Both the position numbers and the translations under genes were made by a program. A DNA stretch of 64,000 nt from Candidatus Electrothrix scaldis. Lineage in GTDB: Bacteria; Desulfobacterota; Desulfobulbia; Desulfobulbales; Desulfobulbaceae. This document shows, in pieces, positions 45,286 to 55,997 of this stretch (position 1 is the first letter of the stretch; each line of letters begins with the position of its first letter). Under the pieces are notes generated by a model. The model saw nothing but the letters and a program-made list of their open reading frames with translations, was not told the DNA's origin and did not search any database. The DNA lies in the NCBI GenBank assembly GCA_033584155.1, contig CP138355.1, positions 3,233,826-3,297,825 of the forward strand, read 5' to 3'.

Positions 45286-48200
45286 GTGAGCTGGATACTG
45301 ATAGCCATTTTTACACTTGTCTTTCTTGGACAATTTTCTTTTATAACGACAATCATTCTTCTCGGCATGCTGTTCCTGTTAATAAAAATCAGGGAAGCAA
45401 AAGCTGTCGAAGAAAAGCGCACCCAAAGTGCAGGGGAAGAAGAACTAGCTGATTTGACCCTGCTACACCTCAAACTGGCACAACTCCGTGAGGATGGACA
45501 ACTTGATCCATCGGTATATGAACGTCTGAATCGCCAGCTCATCAAGCGCTTTACGTACCTCTGCGAAAGACAGCGATATAACCGAGGGGAACGGCGCAGG
45601 CGCCTGGAATCAGCCTGGACCCTGCTGGAAAAAAACATGGGCCAAACACTTGGCCCGCCCCCTTGGCAGCAGCCCCCCTCTGAAAAAATCCCGGAAAAAC
45701 CAAATATAAATAAGGGTAAAGCGGCGCAACAAGATACGGCTGAATTCATACCCGTATCCGAAGTTACACCAGTTGCCGCAAAAACTCCGGTGCAGATGTC
45801 GGAACAGACCGTCCCCTCTCTTGCTAAAAAGACAGCCCAAAAGGACATTACTGCCCAGAGGCCCCCTGCTGACAAGCCACCAACCTCAGAACCAAGTCCC
45901 TCTCCAGTGCTCTCCCCTGTCAAAAAACAGGAAAGAGAGACCTTCACTGCAAGCCCCCCCAAAGAAAGAGCACCTGGGCCGAAAAAAAATCCCTCTCCTC
46001 CTGTTGCCCAACCGATAGCGGCAAAGAACACGCTACCCGAACAGACAAAACCGCCATTGCCCCGGCAAACACCGGCTCCCAAAAAGAAAGACAGGTACAA
46101 GCCAGAGAAACCCAGCGCCCTGGAAGCATTTATGTCCGGTTGGGTCAAACAGATATACCGTCACCGACCGACCCGCGCCTTTTTGTACCAGATCATGGTG
46201 CCCTTCTTCTTGCAAAATATTGGCTGGTTCATTGCTGGAATCTGCGGTATTTCTGGTTCCATTTACCTGCTGGCCGCGACCACAGGCTATTGGAAGGCCT
46301 TTGCCGTGGTTATCTCCCTTGTCGGCTATACGAGCATCCTGCTGGGGGGAGGATATCTCCTGCGGCGAAAACGGCCAGAGCTGATCACCTCAAGCGGAAT
46401 CCTGCTGGCTTTGGGTGTCTTACTGGTCCCCTTAAATCTGACCGCCTGTGTCCGCCTGCTCGCGGCTGCGGGCTCCAATGGAATATTCCTCGCTCTTGCA
46501 GCAATACTTGCTGTTCTCCTCCTGAGTAGCTTTAGCCTGGCGGTCCGGCTGGCCTCCGGTCTCATCGACCGAAGCCTGAGCAAGGAACATCCGCTTTTAT
46601 TTATGGGACTGGCTAGCCTGCAATTTTTTGTTCCCGTGCTCAACTCTTCGGTTCACTGGCTTTGGCTGGCAGGCCTGCATCTCATCCTGCTGGCAGGCTT
46701 GGGCTATGCCTTACAGCGCTTCACCCACCACTGGCTTCGCTCCATTTTCCTCGATAAACGCAAAATAGCCTATTACGCGGCAGGCACTCTGGTCTATGCC
46801 GCCTTAGTGTCCTTTATCCACCTGACCTCAGGTTCGGGTATGGCCCTGCCGCAAGGCTATGCCGGACCCTTTCTTATGATTCTGAGCGCCTTGCTGTTTT
46901 CTGTGGATATTCATTTGAAAAACTGGGTGCAAAGCTATGCCCCGCTCAGCCGTTTTACCTTTGTTATCTATTCCCTATCCGTATTGGCCCTGCTGCTTTC
47001 CCTGCCCGGCGGAACAGGGGGGGATCATCTTTTCACCCTTCCCCTCTTCCTGAGCCTGGTCATGGGCGTCCTGTTGTACGGGGGGATGGTATGGAAATAT
47101 CTCACCCTCCCGCCGCTCTATCTCCTCCTGGCCTGTTTTTCCGCCTTATACGCACAAGCCGTCTTGCAATTTTTTCCCGCTCACTGGCATTTCCTTCTTT
47201 CTCTGCCCGGATTCTCCGCCATAATGGGCCTGCATCGTCTGGCACAACGACGAAATTCAAAGGCATTGGGCTTGGTGGCTCAGAGAACCATGCTGGGCTT
47301 GATACCGATGCTGGTTCTCTGGAGCCTATGGCACAGCCCCTTTCCTGCCCAGGGTGTCATCCCCATGCTCACCCCCCTGGCAGGCGCTGCTCTGGTGCTG
47401 TACATCCTGGGGTTAACCCTAGCAAACCTCTTCCAGGCTGACAAGAGTACATCTTCCAAGGGGTATTATATGCTGACAGGTCTGCTTTGGCTGACCTTGG
47501 CCTACGCGCCTCTGCTCATGGAACGTTGGTCGGAACAATTCAGTAGTGGACTCATTGCCTTGGCCTATATGTGGACAGGCTGGGGGCTCCGCAGTCTGCG
47601 GCAAAAAATCCTGGGTGCTTGCGAGGCATTAATTAACTCTGCCTTATTGAGCCTTGCCTTCGGCCTTTTTGTCATAACAGGAAGCTGGCTGATTACTTCA
47701 GATCTTAGCTTTTCGGCCCTCCTTGCTGCTCCTCTGATTTCCTGCCTGTTGATCGCGGCAGGTGGGGGCATACTCTGGCTCAGCCTGAGCCTGCGTATCC
47801 GTACTTTATTCTATGGGGCAATGCTTATTGGTGGGACCGGGCTTGCTCTTCTGAAATTACGATACATACCGGTTTCCAGCGGGAAAGGAATCCTGCTTGC
47901 AGCCCTCGCCCTCTGGGTCTTGCAGTGGCATCTGCAACGACGTTTCGTCCTAAAAAGCGCCATTACAAATAAACTCAATGAAACCAATAAACTCAGTGCC
48001 GCAGCTTCAATTTCATCAACTTCATCAGCTGCTTTAGTTAATGAAACTGATAAGACTGATAAAGCTGAGTCTGCAAATACGACAACATGTCCCAATGCAA
48101 CATCCTCGTTTCGGTTATTCGGGCTATTCACGGTACCGAGAAAGAGTTTCTCTAGCCGCAACCAGATGGTTATCCCTCCTTTGCGGCAGTTTTTTTATCT

Positions 48201-51200
48201 CTTATGGTTTATAGGCTTTTGTAGGATTTGCCCTGGTATCTTCCTCCCTCATCCTGATTTTTCCTGGGCAATTCTCGCCCTACTGGGCGCGCTGACCACC
48301 CTGCTGGCCGCTGGCCAAAGAAAAACATCCCCTGATATCCAGGTCGTCAGCCTGACCTGCCTCTTGCCCTTGGTCGTGATCCTGCTCATAAAGGCCCTGC
48401 TGTTCCTCATCCCGCTTTCCACCCTCTGGCACCCCTGTCTGATTATGGGGGCTGCTCTGCTGCTCTGGCGATGCAGCTTCTTCCTGCGCACAACATTATC
48501 TCTTCGACTTATCAAAATACTGGGTTGGCAGGGCGGATACGGAACCCTCAGTGGCAGCAAGCTCAGCGAGCAAAGCCTGCATTGGACGGCCTTTTTCTTT
48601 GCTTTTTTCAGCACTGGCCTTGCTTGCAGGTCTGTCATCACAGCAGCCCAGGGCGGCATCTCTTTCCGGGATATACCTCTTCCCTTTATCGCCTTACTCA
48701 TAACCCTGATCCTGGTTCTGCTTTTTCTCTGGCAGAGCGGACGACATTATACCCTGCGCCTGCACAGCTACCTGTTCATCGACTGTGCCGCTTTAATGGA
48801 ATGCACCCTGTACATCTGGCTTGCCAACCTTTCTTTACCAACCCTGCCCCAGGTCGGCCATGCCGCTCCCATGCTGACCCTGATAGCAACAGTACTTGCC
48901 CCAACAGCCTATCTGCTCAAGAATTCTGATGAGAGTCTCTATCGTCGACCTGCACAACATCACGCTATCCTGCTCTTTTTCTGGGCCTTGGCCTACGATA
49001 TCTTGTTATTTGGGCAAAACCTGAACATCGGAAACAGCGTGCTCAGCTTGCCCTGGTGCTTCCTGGCCCTGGCCTTCTCTGGCAGCTGCATCCTGCCGAC
49101 CTTCCCGGATACAGTTCGTCTCCGCAATGTTGGCAGCATTGCTACAGCCCTCTTGTTGTCCTTGGCCCTGATCAGTTTCTTTACCGACAATGCCTATCTC
49201 TTCCCCTATATCCTCACAGCGTGGAGTTTCGTCCTGCTGGGAACTGGAATTTTGCTACTGCCGAGATTTACTACCGGTTTTCCTTCCTGTTTCCTCTCTC
49301 CAGGCCCTTGGCCCGTCTTAGGGCTGGCCCTGGTTTTAGGCACTCTGTTTACTACCTTATTTGCAAGATTGCTTTCCCCAGAGCTTTCGAGCCTGCCTTT
49401 TTGGCCTATATTGGTCGGGACGACCGTTTATCTGCTCCTGATGTCCTTAACTGTGGAATGGGCATGGCTGCCCTGGCTGACCGGACTGGCTCTCACTCTG
49501 AGTGGTCTCAGCCTGCTGCTTACTTTTCTTCCCCAAGAACAATATGTTTTCGCTCTTACCAATCCGCCTTTTCTGATCAGCTCGGCAGTCTGGCTCAACT
49601 TGGCCATAGAAATCATGCCCCTTATCCTGCGGATCAGGGGTAAAGATAAGCCATCTTCTATAACGCTGCATCGCCTACAAAAGGCCCTCTTTGTCTGGCC
49701 TTCTTTGCTCCTCTGCGCTTTCCTTGTCCTGTTTCCGTTGGTTATTACGGTTTCCCTACACAGCCAGCCAACAGTATACATCGCCCTCGCAATAGTACAG
49801 ATCGTTTCGTTCTTTCATCTCTTCATCATATCTTCTCGTTTTTCTCTGCGATGGAGATTTCTCTTTGCCCACCTTCTGTTGCTCGCCCTGACAGACAGTG
49901 CGCTGCTCTTGAAAACAGCAGTAGATATATTCGAGGTGCCGCTCCTCTTCGTGCTATGGGCCGCCCTGCTGCAAACGATCCTTTTCCTGTCTCCATCCAG
50001 AGCAGAGGAAGAAGAGGCACTATCTCTCAAAAAAATATTTAAAAAGATTACCTGGAAATGGCTGCCGTTTTTATATACTGCTGCCTTATTAACTTTGCCA
50101 TTTACGGATCTTTCCCCGCAGGCGCGCCTGCTTACCCTTGTCCTGTTGAGCGGTCTAAGCATTGCCTTGCTCTTCCAGAAGAGGTGGAAAGAGGAAACAG
50201 CTGAGCTGGGCACTGGAGGAACATGGCTTCTGTTGACTCTGCCGTTTCTGAGCTATTGCTGGGCAGCAGGAGAAAGCCTATACCTGCTGCTGGCAAAGTG
50301 GCCACAGACAGTACCAGTCTGGCTGCCAGCAGTATTCGTTCTCCTGGCTCTGGGCCAAATCCCCCTACTGAGTCGTTCATCAGAAACCTCCCGGATACTC
50401 AGAGGTGTTGCAGTACCGTTGCTCTTGACACTTGCCTTTGTCAGCTTATTCAACCTGCTCCCCTTTGCTGCGGAGAGAACGGAGTTTCTTGCCCTGGCCG
50501 TAACAGCCTGGGCATTCATCCTCTGGGGTGCAGGGACCTCTGCCTTTCCCCGTTTTAATGAGCGTTGGCCGCAATGGGCTATTTCACCGGATTTTTCTTT
50601 AACATTGAGTTTTATCCTGTTATTGGGCTCTGTTGGAACATATACCCTGATAACTCACCATCTATCATGGCCCCTGCTGACGCTTGCAACCCTATACCTC
50701 TTCCTGCTGCAAGGCAATGCGGGCTGGCAATGGGTAGCTTGGCTGTCCTCGTTCTCCTTGACTTTGACCGGTGCCTTGCTCTTATTGAAACTCTTTCCCC
50801 TCCTGCCTTTTCAAACAGCGGGCAGGAGGAGTGTTGTGAGTGAGTTTATGCAGCTACTGCCCGGATATCCTTCAGTGGGATATGGGGCAGGACTCTTGAT
50901 CTGGCTCAACCTCCTTCTTCTCCTCCCGGTCTGGCTGAAAAATCGTCTGAAGCAAACTCTACCTTTTCTTACCTGGCCGTTTTTACTCTTCAACTGTGGC
51001 CTGTTTACTCTTGTTCTCCTGATAGGGTATGCCTTTCTCTATTATGCGGGCCTTGTTCATGTGCCGATCGGGGTGGATGGGCGAGTCATGGTCCTGGGGG
51101 GAGCCCTGGCCCTGTCTTTTGGACACGCCTTCAAGCTGCGTCCGCGACTCTGGACTGCGCACCTGTTGATTGTTGCCGGACAGTCCTCATTAATCCTCCT

Positions 51201-52707
51201 GCTTATTAACGCTCTCAGCCTTCCGCTTATCTTCAGTCTGAGCGTTCTTTTCCTCTTACTTTTGATAAAGGGTGTCTTGCCACCCTCATTACATCTTCAT
51301 GAAAAACTGCATACGGCGGCCTACAACTATTTGCCTATAAATTTCAGCCTAGCCTTATTCGCTCTGTTCCTGATGCCGAATCTTAGTCCGGGCGAACAGC
51401 TGCTCAGCTTGCTCCTGTTAGGGGGATCAGGCGTGGCCTTAGGCATCTTAGGACTATCAGGATCACAAAAAACAGCACAACAATGGCAGATAGGAGGTGT
51501 GCTTCTGCTGATCCTGGCCTTACACATCCAGTGGAAAATCTGGCTACCCCAGGCACAATGGACCACCGTACTTCCCTGGAATGCCCTGCAGTTTGCCGTA
51601 CTGAGCTGTTTACTTGTATGGATACAAGCAAGAGGAATACTGTCAGCATCAACAGCATCAGTCTCTCCAGAGAACAGATCGATATTCCGTTGGTTAATAC
51701 CGGTCTTATCGATCGTGGCTACTCTGGAATGGCTGGGACATGTCCTGTTTTTTTTAACAGCAATCATGCCCACATCTGCTGGCAGTGGAAAAGCAATTCA
51801 GCTCCTGGGGTATTGGGATAATGTAGCCGCAATTATCGCCGGAATACTCCTGACCGGTTTATGGACGCACAGGATGAAAAACCATAACCGGTTGGTCTAT
51901 AGTTTGACGGTGGCAAGCATGCTGCTGATGAGCTATGTCCGTTTGCTTTGGGTAGGCCTGACTCCCTTTACCCTCTGGGATACGACTGCCTTAATGAGTA
52001 TTGGTTTTATCTTCTTGCTTCTGCAACGTATCGCACCAGCCTCTCTTGCTCTTTACCGGATGACACTGATTTTTCCTCTGTTGGCCTTATGCACAGTGCC
52101 TTGGCAGGTTGGCTCTCTCTACGCTGGCAGCAACCTTTTTGCTGCGACTGCTATTTTTTTACTGATCCAGCGTAATGAGAAGAGCAGTCTGCCCGTCTAT
52201 TTGGCCTTATTAGCCTTGAATACAGGGATCTACCTCTGGATTCCCGACCTCTACAACACCTATAGATTAGTACAGATTTATACCGTGCCAATATCTATCA
52301 CGGTCTTGCTCATGCTTCAATTACATATGCTGGAACTGAAGCCCAGCGTACATAGTGCCGTACGTCTCACCGCCCTGGCCGCCTTATACGCTGGCACGGC
52401 CTTGGATGTATTTCTGCGTCCAGAATTTTACATATTCGCTCTCGCTCTTGGCCTCAGTTTAGTTGGCATTCTCCTGGGGATTGCCTTACACATACGCGCT
52501 TTCCTGTTTACCGGTGTCATTTTTTTTATTTTGAATATCACTGGTCAGCTGATCAATTTTTATCCGCAAGACCGCTTAAGCAAAGCGATTCTCTTAATGG
52601 TATCAGGCGGGCTGATTGCAGGCGGGATGATTTGGTTCAGTATTCAGCGTGAGGCTATCATCCGCCAGATCAGGATGATACGAGCTGATCTGGCAAAATG
52701 GGAATAA
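45286..52707 (+). CDS. Giant polytopic membrane protein of unknown function (2473 residues)
   Basis: It starts with GTG, eight bases after AGGGAG. One N-terminal membrane helix (WILIAIFTLVFLGQFSFI) is followed by a basic helical segment (HLKLAQLREDGQLDPSVYERLNRQLIKRF). A Pro/Lys-rich linker follows to about residue 280. Then come about 2150 residues of near-continuous hydrophobic helices, by rough count over sixty membrane segments. A polar Ser/Thr/Asn-rich insert (TNKLNETNKLSAAASISSTSS) interrupts them around residue 900. The organisation resembles very large DUF2157/DUF2339-type membrane proteins, but I recognise no signature and do not assign a function. Similar helical blocks recur, so internal duplication is likely. 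It sits between pspA and grpE without obvious partners. Confidence 0.85.
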   Translation: MSWILIAIFTLVFLGQFSFITTIILLGMLFLLIKIREAKAVEEKRTQSAGEEELADLTLLHLKLAQLREDGQLDPSVYERLNRQLIKRFTYLCERQRYNRGERRRRLESAWTLLEKNMGQTLGPPPWQQPPSEKIPEKPNINKGKAAQQDTAEFIPVSEVTPVAAKTPVQMSEQTVPSLAKKTAQKDITAQRPPADKPPTSEPSPSPVLSPVKKQERETFTASPPKERAPGPKKNPSPPVAQPIAAKNTLPEQTKPPLPRQTPAPKKKDRYKPEKPSALEAFMSGWVKQIYRHRPTRAFLYQIMVPFFLQNIGWFIAGICGISGSIYLLAATTGYWKAFAVVISLVGYTSILLGGGYLLRRKRPELITSSGILLALGVLLVPLNLTACVRLLAAAGSNGIFLALAAILAVLLLSSFSLAVRLASGLIDRSLSKEHPLLFMGLASLQFFVPVLNSSVHWLWLAGLHLILLAGLGYALQRFTHHWLRSIFLDKRKIAYYAAGTLVYAALVSFIHLTSGSGMALPQGYAGPFLMILSALLFSVDIHLKNWVQSYAPLSRFTFVIYSLSVLALLLSLPGGTGGDHLFTLPLFLSLVMGVLLYGGMVWKYLTLPPLYLLLACFSALYAQAVLQFFPAHWHFLLSLPGFSAIMGLHRLAQRRNSKALGLVAQRTMLGLIPMLVLWSLWHSPFPAQGVIPMLTPLAGAALVLYILGLTLANLFQADKSTSSKGYYMLTGLLWLTLAYAPLLMERWSEQFSSGLIALAYMWTGWGLRSLRQKILGACEALINSALLSLAFGLFVITGSWLITSDLSFSALLAAPLISCLLIAAGGGILWLSLSLRIRTLFYGAMLIGGTGLALLKLRYIPVSSGKGILLAALALWVLQWHLQRRFVLKSAITNKLNETNKLSAAASISSTSSAALVNETDKTDKAESANTTTCPNATSSFRLFGLFTVPRKSFSSRNQMVIPPLRQFFYLLWFIGFCRICPGIFLPHPDFSWAILALLGALTTLLAAGQRKTSPDIQVVSLTCLLPLVVILLIKALLFLIPLSTLWHPCLIMGAALLLWRCSFFLRTTLSLRLIKILGWQGGYGTLSGSKLSEQSLHWTAFFFAFFSTGLACRSVITAAQGGISFRDIPLPFIALLITLILVLLFLWQSGRHYTLRLHSYLFIDCAALMECTLYIWLANLSLPTLPQVGHAAPMLTLIATVLAPTAYLLKNSDESLYRRPAQHHAILLFFWALAYDILLFGQNLNIGNSVLSLPWCFLALAFSGSCILPTFPDTVRLRNVGSIATALLLSLALISFFTDNAYLFPYILTAWSFVLLGTGILLLPRFTTGFPSCFLSPGPWPVLGLALVLGTLFTTLFARLLSPELSSLPFWPILVGTTVYLLLMSLTVEWAWLPWLTGLALTLSGLSLLLTFLPQEQYVFALTNPPFLISSAVWLNLAIEIMPLILRIRGKDKPSSITLHRLQKALFVWPSLLLCAFLVLFPLVITVSLHSQPTVYIALAIVQIVSFFHLFIISSRFSLRWRFLFAHLLLLALTDSALLLKTAVDIFEVPLLFVLWAALLQTILFLSPSRAEEEEALSLKKIFKKITWKWLPFLYTAALLTLPFTDLSPQARLLTLVLLSGLSIALLFQKRWKEETAELGTGGTWLLLTLPFLSYCWAAGESLYLLLAKWPQTVPVWLPAVFVLLALGQIPLLSRSSETSRILRGVAVPLLLTLAFVSLFNLLPFAAERTEFLALAVTAWAFILWGAGTSAFPRFNERWPQWAISPDFSLTLSFILLLGSVGTYTLITHHLSWPLLTLATLYLFLLQGNAGWQWVAWLSSFSLTLTGALLLLKLFPLLPFQTAGRRSVVSEFMQLLPGYPSVGYGAGLLIWLNLLLLLPVWLKNRLKQTLPFLTWPFLLFNCGLFTLVLLIGYAFLYYAGLVHVPIGVDGRVMVLGGALALSFGHAFKLRPRLWTAHLLIVAGQSSLILLLINALSLPLIFSLSVLFLLLLIKGVLPPSLHLHEKLHTAAYNYLPINFSLALFALFLMPNLSPGEQLLSLLLLGGSGVALGILGLSGSQKTAQQWQIGGVLLLILALHIQWKIWLPQAQWTTVLPWNALQFAVLSCLLVWIQARGILSASTASVSPENRSIFRWLIPVLSIVATLEWLGHVLFFLTAIMPTSAGSGKAIQLLGYWDNVAAIIAGILLTGLWTHRMKNHNRLVYSLTVASMLLMSYVRLLWVGLTPFTLWDTTALMSIGFIFLLLQRIAPASLALYRMTLIFPLLALCTVPWQVGSLYAGSNLFAATAIFLLIQRNEKSSLPVYLALLALNTGIYLWIPDLYNTYRLVQIYTVPISITVLLMLQLHMLELKPSVHSAVRLTALAALYAGTALDVFLRPEFYIFALALGLSLVGILLGIALHIRAFLFTGVIFFILNITGQLINFYPQDRLSKAILLMVSGGLIAGGMIWFSIQREAIIRQIRMIRADLAKWE

Positions 52708-52824
52708 AAGAACGAAAGCATCTCCACCGGAAAAAGCAGGCGGCTTTATATCCTCCCGGCCTTTTCTCGTTCGAAAAAATATCTTCTCTCCTCCTCCAGA
52801 AGACAAGATCATCCTTTTCTCGCC

Positions 52825-52853
52825 TTGACACGAAAAATACCCATACTTATTGT
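52825..52853 (+). promoter_or_regulatory. grpE promoter
   Basis: TTGACA (52825-52830), a 17-base spacer and TATTGT (52848-52853) form a good sigma-70-type promoter about 80 bases before the grpE GTG. It overlaps a possible upstream ATG-less extension of the reading frame, which argues for the downstream start. CCCATACT within the spacer also resembles a heat-shock sigma -10, but its distance to the -35 is too short. Confidence 0.6.
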
Positions 52854-52932
52854 TGCATCTGATTCAAACCGAGAGAGCAATCTTTTGTACTATTATCCGG
52901 GTATCCGGATGATTATCCAAGGAGAGAGATAC

Positions 52933-53532
52933 GTGACTGAAGAACATAAAATTGAAGAAGAGATAAGCGAAGAGGAAAAGGACGAGCTCCAGGAAGAGAC
53001 GACTGACTCTGCTGAGGAAGTGGAGGTAGCTGACGAAGAAATAGTGGAAGAACAGATCTCTGTAGAAACGCTTACCCAGGAGCTGGAAGAAACCCGCTCA
53101 AAGATGCTACGCGTTGCGGCAGATGCTGAGAATTTCAAAAAACGGATGGAACGTGACAAGGCCAAGTTGCTCAAGTACGCTGGCGAAAACATCCTCCGCG
53201 AAGTGCTGACCTCAGTAGATAATCTTGATCGGGCCATCGAACAGGGTGGCGTTGAGGGCGGTGATCCCGCACAAAAACTTGAGGCACTGCTGGCAGGTGT
53301 TGAACTGACCCGCAAAGGTCTCCATACCATGCTGGAACGCTTCGAGGTCACTCCCCTGGAATCTGTAGGTCAACCCTTTAATCCAGACCAAATGGATGCC
53401 TTGACGATGGAAGCCAGTGATGAAATACCGACCAACCATGTGGTCACTGAATTCGCCAAGGGCTACAACTTTAAAGACAAGGTATTGCGCCATGCGCAAG
53501 TCGTTGTTTCCAGTGGTCCAGCTTCCGAATAA
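52933..53532 (+). CDS. grpE: GrpE, nucleotide exchange factor of DnaK
   Basis: A 199-residue protein. The acidic, disordered N-terminus (HKIEEEISEEEKDELQEE) leads into the dimerisation helix (ETRSKMLRVAADAENFKKRMERDKAKLLKYAGENILREVLTSVDNLDRAIE). The beta domain holds MDALTMEASDEIPTNHVVTEFAKGYNFKDKVLRHAQVVVS. I chose the GTG at 52933 because AAGGAGAG precedes it and an extension to 52825 would run through the promoter. It exchanges ADP for ATP on DnaK, whose gene follows after 198 bases. No hrcA or dnaJ gene and no CIRCE element are in the window. Confidence 0.95.
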   Translation: MTEEHKIEEEISEEEKDELQEETTDSAEEVEVADEEIVEEQISVETLTQELEETRSKMLRVAADAENFKKRMERDKAKLLKYAGENILREVLTSVDNLDRAIEQGGVEGGDPAQKLEALLAGVELTRKGLHTMLERFEVTPLESVGQPFNPDQMDALTMEASDEIPTNHVVTEFAKGYNFKDKVLRHAQVVVSSGPASE

Positions 53533-53604
53533 ACAGCAAACAGCCATCCCATTATCTGTTTGCTATTTTCTCAACAGATAATGCAAGAAATTATCATCCT
53601 CTGC

Positions 53605-53632
53605 TTGACAAGATCGTTTTAATGCGCATTGT
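53605..53632 (+). promoter_or_regulatory. Possible dnaK promoter
   Basis: TTGACA at 53605-53610 is followed 16 bases later by CATTGT. The layout repeats that of the grpE promoter (TTGACA...ATTGT), which hints at common control, but the -10 box is poor. It lies about 100 bases before the dnaK start. Confidence 0.4.
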
Positions 53633-53730
53633 AACAAAGCAAGAGAAAGGATGTATTCATAAAAAAAGATCCAGAGATAAAGAACAGCCTGGGAGCTGTT
53701 TTCAGGATAACGAGAGAAAGGAGAGAAATC

Positions 53731-55656
53731 ATGAGTAAAATAATTGGAATTGACTTGGGAACCACCAACTCTTGTATTGCCATCATGGATGGCGGTGATC
53801 CAAAAGTCATTGAAAACAGCGAAGGAACACGAACCACTCCGTCAATTGTTGCTTTTTCTGACAACGGCGAGCGTCTTGTCGGTCAGGTTGCAAAACGTCA
53901 GGCTGTTACCAACCCAACCAAAACTCTGTTTGCTATCAAGCGTCTCATTGGTCGTAAATTTGGCGACCCTGAGGTCAAAAAGTCTATCGAACTGAGCCCG
54001 TTTCAGATCGTCGAGGCCCCGAACGGCGATGCCATGGTAGAGGTAGACGGCAAATCTTACTCAGCAGCTGAGATTTCAGCTATGATCCTGGGCAAGATGA
54101 AAAAGACCGCTGAAGAGTACCTGGGCGAGACCGTTACTGAGGCTGTTGTTACTGTACCGGCTTACTTTAACGATGCACAGCGTCAGGCAACCAAGGATGC
54201 TGGTAAGATTGCTGGTCTGAACGTACAACGTATCATCAACGAGCCCACAGCAGCCTCTCTGGCCTATGGTCTGGATAAAAAGGGCGAAGAAAAAATCGCG
54301 GTCTTTGACTTGGGTGGCGGTACCTTTGACGTATCCATCCTGGAGATCGGCGACGGTGTATTTGAGGTAAAATCCACCAACGGTGACACCTTCCTCGGTG
54401 GTGAAGATTTTGATATGCGCATCGTTAACTGGCTGGCTGATGAGTTCAAGCGTGATCAGGGCGTTGATCTGCGCAGCGACAAAATGGCTCTTCAACGCCT
54501 GAAAGAGGAAGCTGAAAAGGCCAAGAAAGAGCTGTCCAGCTCTATGGAGACCGATATCAATCTGCCTTTTATCACAGCAGATGCCACAGGCCCCAAACAT
54601 CTCAACGTGAAGCTGTCTCGGGCAAAACTGGAGTCTCTGGTTGCTGATCTGATTGATCGCTGTGCAGGTCCCTGTCTGACCGCATTGAAAGATGCTGGCC
54701 TGTCAGCATCTGAAATTGACGAGGTTATTCTGGTTGGTGGTATGACCCGTATGCCTAAAGTGCAGGAAAAGGTAAAAGAAATCTTTGGTAAGGATCCGCA
54801 TAAGGGTGTTAACCCGGATGAAGTTGTCGCTATTGGTGCGGCAATCCAGGGTGGTGTTCTGCGCGGTGATGTAAAAGACGTTCTCCTGCTTGATGTTACC
54901 CCGCTTTCTCTAGGTATCGAGACCTTGGGTGGCGTTATGACCAAGCTGATTGAGAAGAACACCACTGTTCCAACCAAGAAGAGCCAGGTCTTCTCCACCG
55001 CAGCAGACAATCAGCCCGCTGTTTCTATCCATGTGCTCCAGGGTGAGCGTGAGATGGCTGATGCGAACAAGACCATTGGTCGCTTTGAGCTGGCTGATAT
55101 CCCGCCTGCACCGCGTGGCGTACCCCAGATTGAAGTAACCTTTGATCTGGATGCCAACGGTATCCTCCACGTCTCTGCGAAGGACATGGGGACCGGCAAA
55201 GAGCAGTCCATCCGCATCACCGCCTCTTCCGGTCTGAGCGAGGAAGAGATTGAGAAGATGAAAAAGGATGCTGAACTGCACGCCGATGAGGACAAAAAGC
55301 GCAAGGAAATGGTTGAGGCCAAAAATAATGGCGACTCCATGATCCACATGACCGAGAAGAGCCTGAACGAGCTGGGCGATAAGGTTGATGCGGAGACCAA
55401 AGCCAATGTAGAACGCGAGATTGAGAACCTGAAAAAGGCTCTGGAAGGCGATGACCTTGAGGCTATCAAGTCTGCCACAGAGGCTTTGACCCAGGCTTCG
55501 CATAAACTGGCAGAGTTGATGTATGCCCAAGCTTCTCAGGGTCAGGGTGATGCAGGAGCTGCTGGTGGCGCTGCTGGAGCAGATGCTGCTGGCGGATCTT
55601 CAAAGAAAAACGACGATGATGACGTTGTTGATGCTGATTTTGAAGAAGTAAAATAA
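53731..55656 (+). CDS. dnaK: Chaperone DnaK (Hsp70)
   Basis: A 641-residue Hsp70. The three family signatures are present ([23 protein letters not shown] as [28 protein letters not shown]). So are the ATPase interdomain linker [19 protein letters not shown] and the substrate-binding domain with its helical lid. A Gly/Ala-rich tail ends in [14 protein letters not shown], typical of bacterial DnaK. AAGGAGAG lies eight bases before the ATG. With GrpE upstream it forms the usual chaperone pair; the DnaJ partner must be elsewhere. A strong terminator follows. Confidence 0.98.
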   Translation: MSKIIGIDLGTTNSCIAIMDGGDPKVIENSEGTRTTPSIVAFSDNGERLVGQVAKRQAVTNPTKTLFAIKRLIGRKFGDPEVKKSIELSPFQIVEAPNGDAMVEVDGKSYSAAEISAMILGKMKKTAEEYLGETVTEAVVTVPAYFNDAQRQATKDAGKIAGLNVQRIINEPTAASLAYGLDKKGEEKIAVFDLGGGTFDVSILEIGDGVFEVKSTNGDTFLGGEDFDMRIVNWLADEFKRDQGVDLRSDKMALQRLKEEAEKAKKELSSSMETDINLPFITADATGPKHLNVKLSRAKLESLVADLIDRCAGPCLTALKDAGLSASEIDEVILVGGMTRMPKVQEKVKEIFGKDPHKGVNPDEVVAIGAAIQGGVLRGDVKDVLLLDVTPLSLGIETLGGVMTKLIEKNTTVPTKKSQVFSTAADNQPAVSIHVLQGEREMADANKTIGRFELADIPPAPRGVPQIEVTFDLDANGILHVSAKDMGTGKEQSIRITASSGLSEEEIEKMKKDAELHADEDKKRKEMVEAKNNGDSMIHMTEKSLNELGDKVDAETKANVEREIENLKKALEGDDLEAIKSATEALTQASHKLAELMYAQASQGQGDAGAAGGAAGADAAGGSSKKNDDDDVVDADFEEVK

Positions 55657-55686
55657 GCTTTTTCAAGCTGAGCTTGTTACGCAAAG

Positions 55687-55717
55687 GGGGGAACGGAGTT
55701 ATCCGTTCCCCCTTTTT
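55687..55717 (+). terminator. Rho-independent terminator after dnaK
   Basis: An 11-bp perfect stem GGGGGAACGGA/TCCGTTCCCCC with a GTTA loop is followed by TTTTTGTTTG, about 30 bases after the dnaK stop. The 280 bases that follow, up to the next gene, hold no gene that I can support. Confidence 0.95.
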
Positions 55718-55997
55718 GTTTGCCCGGCATGTTGCCATATCACCCCTGTTACCAGGATCGGATTTATTCCGTCTCCGTTATCGATGTAGAAGGCTGGTTT
55801 CCCGGGTATTGCCCATTCTGGTCCAAGAGGATTTCATTGTGTTTGGTAGTCAGCAAGATCGCGACGCACAGATATTTATAGAAAAATAAGTAGAAGTACG
55901 TATTGTGCCCCGCCGAATGATGAAGTAGATTGTTTTTTTGATATATCGTTACTAGAGACCGAAATCAGATAGAACATCTTAAAAAGATTGGTGAATT

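Noticed and set aside
45207-46148. Long minus-strand frame opposite the start of the giant membrane protein
   Set aside because: Its protein is low-complexity Gly/Ser/Arg sequence, the mirror of the Pro/Lys-rich linker, with no ribosome-binding site.
52825-52932. N-terminal extension of GrpE by 36 residues
   Set aside because: The extension runs through a good TTGACA-17-TATTGT promoter, and a GTG with a proper AAGGAG lies where GrpE proteins normally begin.
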